From contig NZ_VJOO01000020.1 of the NCBI RefSeq assembly GCF_007556755.1, positions 1 through 57,875 of the forward strand: 57,875 nt of DNA, written 5' to 3'. Source of the stretch: Tepidimonas fonticaldi (GTDB lineage Bacteria; Pseudomonadota; Gammaproteobacteria; Burkholderiales; Burkholderiaceae_C). Shown piece after piece: positions 53,326-57,875 of the stretch (positions are counted from its first letter, which is position 1; every line of letters begins with the position of its first letter). A program made the position numbers and the translations under genes. Below the pieces are notes generated by a model. That model was not told the DNA's origin. It did no database searches and saw nothing but the letters and a program-made list of their open reading frames with translations.

Positions 53326-54099
53326 TCATACCGCCACGGCCTCGCGCAAAAAGCGCTCCATTGCCGTAACCAGGGCAATCGGCGTCTCGTCCATGGGGTA
53401 GTGGCCGGCATTGGCCATCACCTCCAGCCGCGCCTGGGGGTAGTGTTGCAGCCAGGTGGCGCGGCAGGTGGCTTCGCCCAGCGCCGGGTCGTGCTCGCCC
53501 GCGATGACCAGCACCGGCACGGTCTGCCCCTGGATGCGCTCGACGAAAGCGGTCTTGGCCCAGGCGGTCAGGTAGGCGGCAAAGGCCTCCACGTCCGAAT
53601 GCGCCAGCGACGACCGCACCATCGCATCCAACCACGTCCCGGTGAGCCGGCGCCCCGTGGTGAGGTCGATGATCGCGCGGCGCGTGGCGGGATCCTGCGC
53701 CGCGGCCGAGAAAAACGCCCACCCTTCCGGATCGAAGGGCACGCCCCCTGCCGGCACCGGGGTGATGCCGACCAGCGCCTGCACGCGCTGCGGCGCTTCG
53801 GCCAGCACGTATTGGATGGCGCTGCCCCCCATGGAATGCCCCACCAGCGCAAACCGCTCCCAGCCCAACTGGTCGGCCAGCGCCAGGGCATCGTGGGCGA
53901 TCTGCTCGATGGTGTAGGGCCCCCCGCTGCCCTTGCGGTGCCCGTAGCCGCGATAGTCCATGAAGGCGTAGCTGAAGGCGTCGGTGTCCAGGTGCTGAAC
54001 CATCGGCCCCCAGCCGCGCGCATGGCCAAACCAGCCGTGCAGCATCAACACCTTGCGCCGACCCTGCCCGATGACGTGGGCGTCGTGGCGGATATTCAT
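53326..54099 (-). CDS. Alpha/beta hydrolase
   Basis: A 257-residue alpha/beta-fold protein. The nucleophile elbow GHSMGG (Ser at about 92), the oxyanion HGWFGHARGW, an acid Asp in GEHDPALG and the catalytic His in NAGHYPMDE are present. Substrate unknown. The ATG at 54099 fits. The CWC gene follows closely and may be co-transcribed. Confidence 0.88.
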   Translation of the reverse strand: MNIRHDAHVIGQGRRKVLMLHGWFGHARGWGPMVQHLDTDAFSYAFMDYRGYGHRKGSGGPYTIEQIAHDALALADQLGWERFALVGHSMGGSAIQYVLAEAPQRVQALVGITPVPAGGVPFDPEGWAFFSAAAQDPATRRAIIDLTTGRRLTGTWLDAMVRSSLAHSDVEAFAAYLTAWAKTAFVERIQGQTVPVLVIAGEHDPALGEATCRATWLQHYPQARLEVMANAGHYPMDETPIALVTAMERFLREAVAV

Positions 54100-54178
54100 G
54101 TCGTCGTCTCCTCTGGTGCGGGCCTCTGCCCGTGCGTCACACCGGCATTGTGCCGCCATCCGCCGTTCGCGCAACCCC

Positions 54179-54205
54179 AAAAAAAACGGCGCCCGCAGGC
54201 GCCGT
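54179..54205 (-). terminator. Intrinsic terminator of the malate synthase gene
   Basis: Minus strand: ACGGCGCC, loop TGCG, GGCGCCGT, then eight T. Perfect 8-bp stem with a strong T run, 26 bases after the malate synthase stop. Confidence 0.9.
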
Positions 54206-54230
54206 CGTGATCGGGGGCAGGTCCTGGGGA

Positions 54231-56450
54231 TCAGGCCGCCTTGACCTTCAGGCGCCAAGCGTGCAGCAGCGGCTCGGTGTAACCGCTGGGCTGCTCCTTA
54301 CCCTTGAACACCAGATCCAGCGCGGCCTGGAACGCCATGCTGGCCTCGAAGTTGGGCGCCATCGGGCGGTAGTGGGGGTCGCCGGCGTTTTGCTGGTCCA
54401 CCTTGCGCGCCATGCGCTCGAAGGTCTCGCGCACCTGCTCAGGCGTCACCACGCCGTGGTGCAGCCAGTTGGCCACGTGCTGGCTGCTGATGCGCAGCGT
54501 GGCGCGGTCCTCCATCAGGCCGACGTCGTGGATGTCGGGCACCTTGGAGCAACCGATGCCCTGGTCCACCCAGCGCACCACGTAGCCGAGGATGCCCTGG
54601 ATGTTGTTGTCCAGCTCGGCCTGCTTGTCGGCCTCGCTCCAGTTCGGGTTGGCCGCCACCGGCACCGTCAACAGGCCGGCCAGCAGCGTGTCGCGCTCGG
54701 CGTCGGCGTCGATTCTCTCCAGCTCCTGCTGGATCGCGGCCACGTCCACCTGGTGGTAGTGCAGCGCGTGCAGCGTCGCGGCGGTGGGGCTGGGCACCCA
54801 GGCGGTGTTGGCGCCGGCCTTCGGGTGCGCGATCTTCTGCTCCAGCATCGCGCGCATCAGGTCCGGCATCGCCCACATGCCCTTGCCGATCTGGGCGCGG
54901 CCGCGCAGCCCGCACTTGAGGCCCACCAGCACGTTGTTGCGCTCGTAGGCCTGGATCCAGGCGCTGGCCTTCATGTCGTTCTTGCGGATCATCGGGCCCG
55001 CCAGCATGGCGGTATGGATCTCGTCACCCGTGCGGTCCAGGAAGCCGGTGTTGATGAACGCCACGCGGCTGGCGGCGGCGGCGATGCAGGCCTTGAGGTT
55101 GACGCTGGTGCGGCGCTCCTCGTCCATGATGCCGAGCTTGACGGTGCTGTCCGCCAGACCCAGCATCTGCTCCACGCGGCCAAACAGCTCCGCCGCAAAC
55201 GCCACCTCGCGCGGGCCGTGCATCTTGGGTTTGACGATGTAGACGCTGCCGGTGCGGCTGTTGCGGATCGGCTCGCCGCTGGGCAGGCGGCCGCGGCCCT
55301 GCAGGTCGTGCAGCGCGATCGTCGTCGTCACGACCGCGTCCATGATGCCTTCGGGAATCTCGCGCACCGTGCCGTCGGCATCGGTGTAGAGGATGGCCGG
55401 GTTGGTCATCAGGTGGCCGACGTTGCGCACGAACAGCAGCGAGCGGCCGTGCAGCACCACTTCGCCGCGGCCGTCCGGCGCGGTGTAGCGGCGGTCGCCG
55501 TGCAGGCCGCGCGTGAGCGTCCTGCCGCCCTTGTCGAAGCTCTCCGTCAGCCAGCCCTGCAGAATGCCAAGCCAATTGCGGTAGCCCAGCACCTTGTCCT
55601 CGGCGTCCACCGCGGCGACCGAATCCTCCAGGTCCAGGATGGTGGAGAGGGCCGCCTCCACCACCACGTCGCAGACGCCCGCGGCGTCGGTGGCGCCGAT
55701 CGGGTGCGCGCGGTCGATGCGGATGTCCAGGTGCAGCCCGTGGTGGCGCAGCAGCACCGACGACGGCGCCGCCGCCTCGCCCTGGTAGCCGACGAACTGG
55801 GCCGGATCCTTCAGGCCCGTCGTCGCGCCGCCGCGCAGCGTCACGCGCAGCGCGCCGTTCGCCACCGCGTAGGCCGTGGCGTCGGCGTGCGAGCCCTGCG
55901 CCAGCGGCGCGGCCTGGTCCAGCACGCCGCGCGCGTAGGCAATCACCTTGGCGCCGCGCTTCTCGTTGTAGCCGGGGCCTTTGGCGCAGCCGTCGTCCTC
56001 GGGGATGGCGTCGGTGCCGTAGAGCGCGTCGTACAGACTGCCCCAGCGCGCGTTCGCCGCGTTGAGCGCGTAACGGGCGTTGAGGATCGGCACCACCAGC
56101 TGCGGGCCGGCCTGCGTGGCCAGCTCGGCATCCACGTTGGCCGTGGTCACGCGCACGTCGCCGGGCGGCGGCACCAGGTAGCCGATCGTCTCCAAAAACT
56201 GGCGGTAGGCGGCCGGATTGGTGACCGGGCCGGGGTTGGCGCCGTGCCACTTGTCCAACTCGGCCTGCAGGCGGTCGCGCTCCGCCAGCAGCGCACGGTT
56301 CTTCGGCGCTAGGTCGGCGACGATGGCGTCGAAGCCGCTCCAGAAGCGGTCGCTGGCGATGCCGGTGCCGGGCAGCACCTGGTCTTCGATGAAGCGGTAC
56401 AGTACCTCGGCCACCTGCAGCCGACCGACGTTGATGCGCGGTGTCGTCAT
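54231..56450 (-). CDS. glcB: Malate synthase G
   Basis: Glyoxylate-pathway enzyme joining glyoxylate and acetyl-CoA to malate; 739 residues, the long G form. Family stretches: [84 protein letters not shown] and [20 protein letters not shown]. The start at 56450 follows AGAGGA. A LysR regulator is divergent, 141 bases away, and is the obvious candidate regulator. No glycolate oxidase genes are near. Confidence 0.96.
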   Translation of the reverse strand: MTTPRINVGRLQVAEVLYRFIEDQVLPGTGIASDRFWSGFDAIVADLAPKNRALLAERDRLQAELDKWHGANPGPVTNPAAYRQFLETIGYLVPPPGDVRVTTANVDAELATQAGPQLVVPILNARYALNAANARWGSLYDALYGTDAIPEDDGCAKGPGYNEKRGAKVIAYARGVLDQAAPLAQGSHADATAYAVANGALRVTLRGGATTGLKDPAQFVGYQGEAAAPSSVLLRHHGLHLDIRIDRAHPIGATDAAGVCDVVVEAALSTILDLEDSVAAVDAEDKVLGYRNWLGILQGWLTESFDKGGRTLTRGLHGDRRYTAPDGRGEVVLHGRSLLFVRNVGHLMTNPAILYTDADGTVREIPEGIMDAVVTTTIALHDLQGRGRLPSGEPIRNSRTGSVYIVKPKMHGPREVAFAAELFGRVEQMLGLADSTVKLGIMDEERRTSVNLKACIAAAASRVAFINTGFLDRTGDEIHTAMLAGPMIRKNDMKASAWIQAYERNNVLVGLKCGLRGRAQIGKGMWAMPDLMRAMLEQKIAHPKAGANTAWVPSPTAATLHALHYHQVDVAAIQQELERIDADAERDTLLAGLLTVPVAANPNWSEADKQAELDNNIQGILGYVVRWVDQGIGCSKVPDIHDVGLMEDRATLRISSQHVANWLHHGVVTPEQVRETFERMARKVDQQNAGDPHYRPMAPNFEASMAFQAALDLVFKGKEQPSGYTEPLLHAWRLKVKAA

Positions 56451-56591
56451 GATCCTCTGACCTCCGATGGCGGCCCGCCGCCGGGGGCGCGGGCCGGGAT
56501 TGTCGAAACGTGCCACTGTAGGCGAAATCCGGGTCCGGATCGACGGCAAGCCGACCGCTTCAGCCGTGACTTTTTGTTCAATAATGCGGGC

Positions 56592-57524
56592 ATGGACCGG
56601 CTCAAGGCGCTGGAAACATTCGTTGCCGTGGCCCAACGCGGCAGCTTGGCCGCGGCCGCGCGCGCCGAAGGGGTGGTGCCGGCCATCGTCGGCCGGCGGC
56701 TGGACGCGCTGGAGGAGTACCTGGGCGTCAAACTGATGGTGCGCACCACGCGCCGCATCACCCTCACGCCGGAGGGCAACGCGTTTCTGGAAGACTGCCA
56801 GCGGCTGCTGGCGGAGCTGGCGCAGGCCGAGGCCAACGTCAGCGCCGGCGGCACCGCGGCGCGGGGCCACCTGCGCATCACCGCCCCGGCCGGCTTTGGG
56901 CGCCAGCACGTCGCCCCGCTGGTGCCCGCCTTTCGCGCCCGCCACCCGGAGGTCACCGTCTCCCTCAATCTGAGCGACCGCGTGGTGGACCTGATCGCCG
57001 AAGGCTACGACTGCGCCGTGCGGGTGGGGGATTTGCCCGACTCGTCCCTGGTGAGCGTGCGGCTGGCCGACAACCGGCGGCTGGTCGTGGCCACGCCCGC
57101 CTACCTGCAGCGCCGCGGCGTGCCGCGCCATCCGCACGACCTGCTGCAACACGACTGCCTGGTGCTGTCATCGGATGCCTCGCAAACGCGCGGCTGGGCG
57201 TTTGCCGTACCCGGCCCGGGCGGGCGCCGGGACCTGATGCATGTGCGCCCACGCGGCCCGCTGGACTGCAGCGACGGCCAGGTGCTGTACGAATGGTGCC
57301 TGGCCGGGCTGGGCCTGGCCTGGCGCAGCACCTGGGAGGTGCAAGCCGACATCGACGCCGGCCGCCTGGTCGCCGTGCTGGACGATTACGCCGCCCCCCC
57401 CAATGGCATCTACGCCGTCTTCCCCACCGCCCGCCACCTGCCGCGGCGCGTGCGGGCCTGGATCGATTTTCTAAAAGACCACTATGGGCGGGCGGAGTTT
57501 TGGGGGGCCAACAAGTCCCTTTGA
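56592..57524 (+). CDS. LysR-family regulator divergent from malate synthase
   Basis: A 310-residue regulator with a winged helix (residues 1-60, [20 protein letters not shown]) and a CrgA-like effector domain ([19 protein letters not shown]). By position it probably controls glcB. The start at 56592 has AATAAT (56580-56585) ending six bases before it. It ends 13 bases before the tracrRNA terminator, so the CRISPR locus abuts it. Confidence 0.9.
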   Translation: MDRLKALETFVAVAQRGSLAAAARAEGVVPAIVGRRLDALEEYLGVKLMVRTTRRITLTPEGNAFLEDCQRLLAELAQAEANVSAGGTAARGHLRITAPAGFGRQHVAPLVPAFRARHPEVTVSLNLSDRVVDLIAEGYDCAVRVGDLPDSSLVSVRLADNRRLVVATPAYLQRRGVPRHPHDLLQHDCLVLSSDASQTRGWAFAVPGPGGRRDLMHVRPRGPLDCSDGQVLYEWCLAGLGLAWRSTWEVQADIDAGRLVAVLDDYAAPPNGIYAVFPTARHLPRRVRAWIDFLKDHYGRAEFWGANKSL

Positions 57525-57539
57525 TTCCTGCTCCAAATG

Positions 57540-57567
57540 AAAAGCCCAGCAAGCAAGCTTGCTGGGC
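57540..57567 (-). terminator. tracrRNA intrinsic terminator
   Basis: A perfect 11-bp inverted repeat GCCCAGCAAGC with GCTTGCTGGGC around AA (57544-57567), followed on the minus strand by TTTTC. It forms the last hairpin of the tracrRNA. Confidence 0.88.
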
Positions 57568-57617
57568 GGATACAGGCTTTCGCCTTTATTGTAGCAACGG
57601 CTCTCACCCCGGATAGC

Positions 57618-57623
57618 TACAAT
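57618..57623 (+). promoter_or_regulatory. Candidate cas9 -10 box inside the anti-repeat
   Basis: TACAAT on the plus strand, with transcription expected near 57630, then AAGGGAG (57635-57641) seven bases before the cas9 GTG. No good -35 is seen 17 bases upstream. These six bases are also the first six transcribed bases of the tracrRNA on the other strand. Confidence 0.5.
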
Positions 57624-57629
57624 GGCCGC

Positions 57630-57635
57630 ATTATA
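57630..57635 (-). promoter_or_regulatory. tracrRNA -10 box
   Basis: Perfect TATAAT on the minus strand. Six bases separate it from 57623, the first base of the anti-repeat. A weak -35 (TTGTGG, 18-base spacing) lies inside the first codons of cas9. Confidence 0.75.
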
Positions 57636-57648
57636 AGGGAGATTCGTC

Positions 57649-57728
57649 GTGAGCCACAACAAGACACCGGAAAGTCTGGTCTTCGGATTCGACATCGGCA
57701 TCGCCTCGGTCGGCTGGTGCGTGCTATC
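57649..57728 (+). pseudogene. cas9: cas9 (type II-C), 5' fragment cut by an insertion sequence
   Basis: GTG start after AAGGGAG. The first 26 codons read SHNKTPESLVFGFDIG then IASVGWCVL, the RuvC-I motif of type II-C Cas9, with the catalytic Asp at residue 15. After that the sequence changes to a transposon end. Arg-rich bridge helix, REC, HNH and later RuvC motifs are not in the window. They may lie beyond the insertion. As it stands this copy cannot make full-length Cas9. Its lower GC than the flanking genes fits a mobile origin. Confidence 0.85.
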
Positions 57729-57875
57729 TGTCATGTCCCGGATGATTATGGGGTCGCTTTTGGAACAAATCCGATCTTCGCCGATACCAGTCCTTCATGG
57801 CCTGCATGGGCGTGCGGGCATCGAGGGCAGTCTGAGGCAGATGGTGGTTGTAGAGCCAAGCGTAGCGCAAGAGGG
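57724..57875 (-). CDS. Transposase C-terminus (partial, IS481-like)
   Basis: On the minus strand the frame entering from the window edge reads LLRYAWLYNHHLPQTALDA, then RTPMQAMKDWYRRRSDLFQ and KRPHNHPGHDR, then TAG at 57724-57726. This is the end of a DDE transposase: the YNHHxPQxAL and TPMQAMK motifs are common in IS481-type proteins; an IS3-type is possible. The stop codon appears to lie in host cas9 DNA, just outside the element. Confidence 0.75.
   Translation of the reverse strand, partial: LLRYAWLYNHHLPQTALDARTPMQAMKDWYRRRSDLFQKRPHNHPGHDR
57729..57875. mobile_element. Insertion sequence, one end (continues beyond the window)
   Basis: The presumed end begins TGTCATGTCCCGGATGATTA at 57729, with TGT at the tip as in IS481-type elements. 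It interrupts cas9 after codon 26. The other end and any target duplication are outside the window, so family and exact boundary are provisional. Confidence 0.7.

Larger units (their letters stand above)
57537..57623 (-). ncRNA. Type II-C tracrRNA
   Basis: Reading the minus strand from 57623: a 36-base anti-repeat (57623-57588) beginning ATTGTAGC and ending GCTACAAT, then AA, a short hairpin AGGC-GAAA-GCCT (57585-57574), a few unpaired bases, and a terminator hairpin (57567-57544) followed by TTTT. The internal CCGTTGCTACAATAA is identical to the same segment of the Neisseria Cas9 tracrRNA as I recall it, and the anti-repeat has the same layout. The RNA is short, about 87 bases, with a single hairpin between anti-repeat and terminator. 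A perfect TATAAT lies six bases before the proposed start. It is divergent from cas9. Confidence 0.88.

Noticed and set aside
54179-54205. Hairpin considered as an operator between hydrolase and malate synthase
   Set aside because: The eight-T run directly after the stem on the minus strand makes it a plain intrinsic terminator.
57588-57623. A 36-base element with ATTGTAGC/GCTACAAT ends, possibly a single CRISPR repeat
   Set aside because: Only one copy is present and it is followed on the minus strand by a tracrRNA hairpin and terminator, so it is the anti-repeat and not an array.
57471-57734. Minus-strand open frame of 87 codons across the tracrRNA
   Set aside because: No family resemblance; it overlaps the LysR end, the tracrRNA and the cas9 start, and is best seen as chance.
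57649-57875. Open frame from the cas9 GTG to the window edge
   Set aside because: After residue 26 it reads the antisense of a transposase end, so it is not more Cas9.

Overview
The window is a very GC-rich, gene-dense piece of a betaproteobacterial chromosome. Several genes point to Burkholderiales, Comamonadaceae-like: a PhaM-type PHA granule protein, a DUF3567 protein, a CWC cysteine-rich protein, the recG-oxyR-ubiA cluster and a one-polypeptide indolepyruvate ferredoxin oxidoreductase. The genus cannot be read from the sequence.

Layout. 1-5.7 kb: C-terminus of a hybrid sensor kinase, then def-fmt-azlC-azlD (minus) divergent from a secreted LysM protein and dprA. 5.7-10.1 kb: yajC-secD-secF and a DMT exporter (minus). 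10.2-13.9 kb: fused indolepyruvate ferredoxin oxidoreductase. 14.2-20.0 kb: a MASE1-CHASE-GGDEF-EAL protein, a collapsed dienelactone hydrolase pseudogene, marC, a low-Mr phosphatase and a CoA-transferase. 20.0-29.2 kb: the initiator tRNA and the spc/alpha ribosomal superoperon from rplN to rplQ, including secY, infA, rpmJ and rpoA (minus). 29.4-37.9 kb: proC, recG-oxyR-ubiA, a PAS-sensor remnant, a diguanylate cyclase, a Na/Ca exchanger and an orphan ParA. 38.0-41.0 kb: the queuosine genes queA and tgt with a VapBC-type pair between them. 41.0-54.1 kb: an unusual PhaM-FIST fusion, a DksA-like protein, an FAH-family protein that has lost its metal ligands, DUF3108 and DUF3567 proteins, a Tat-exported M19 dipeptidase, Dps, a short ChaN protein, recQ with a rhodanese, hemB, a degenerate hybrid-kinase-like protein, a CWC protein and a hydrolase. 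54.2-57.5 kb: malate synthase G and a divergent LysR regulator.

The last 350 bases are the edge of a type II-C CRISPR-Cas9 locus. A compact tracrRNA gene (minus strand, 57623 to about 57537) with anti-repeat, GAAA-capped hairpin and intrinsic terminator is divergent from cas9. cas9 begins with GTG at 57649 and keeps its RuvC-I motif, but after about 26 codons it is cut by an insertion sequence whose transposase reads on the minus strand out to the window edge. The tracrRNA start and the likely cas9 -10 box occupy the same bases.

Two themes recur. First, many genes have a TA/ACAAT-like -10 hexamer 6-7 bases before the start codon, which suggests leaderless transcripts. Second, there are several signs of small deletions: the dienelactone hydrolase pseudogene, the PhaM-FIST fusion, the short ChaN protein, the degenerate FAH protein and the PAS remnant. 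All functional calls rest on reading the translations; no database search was run.
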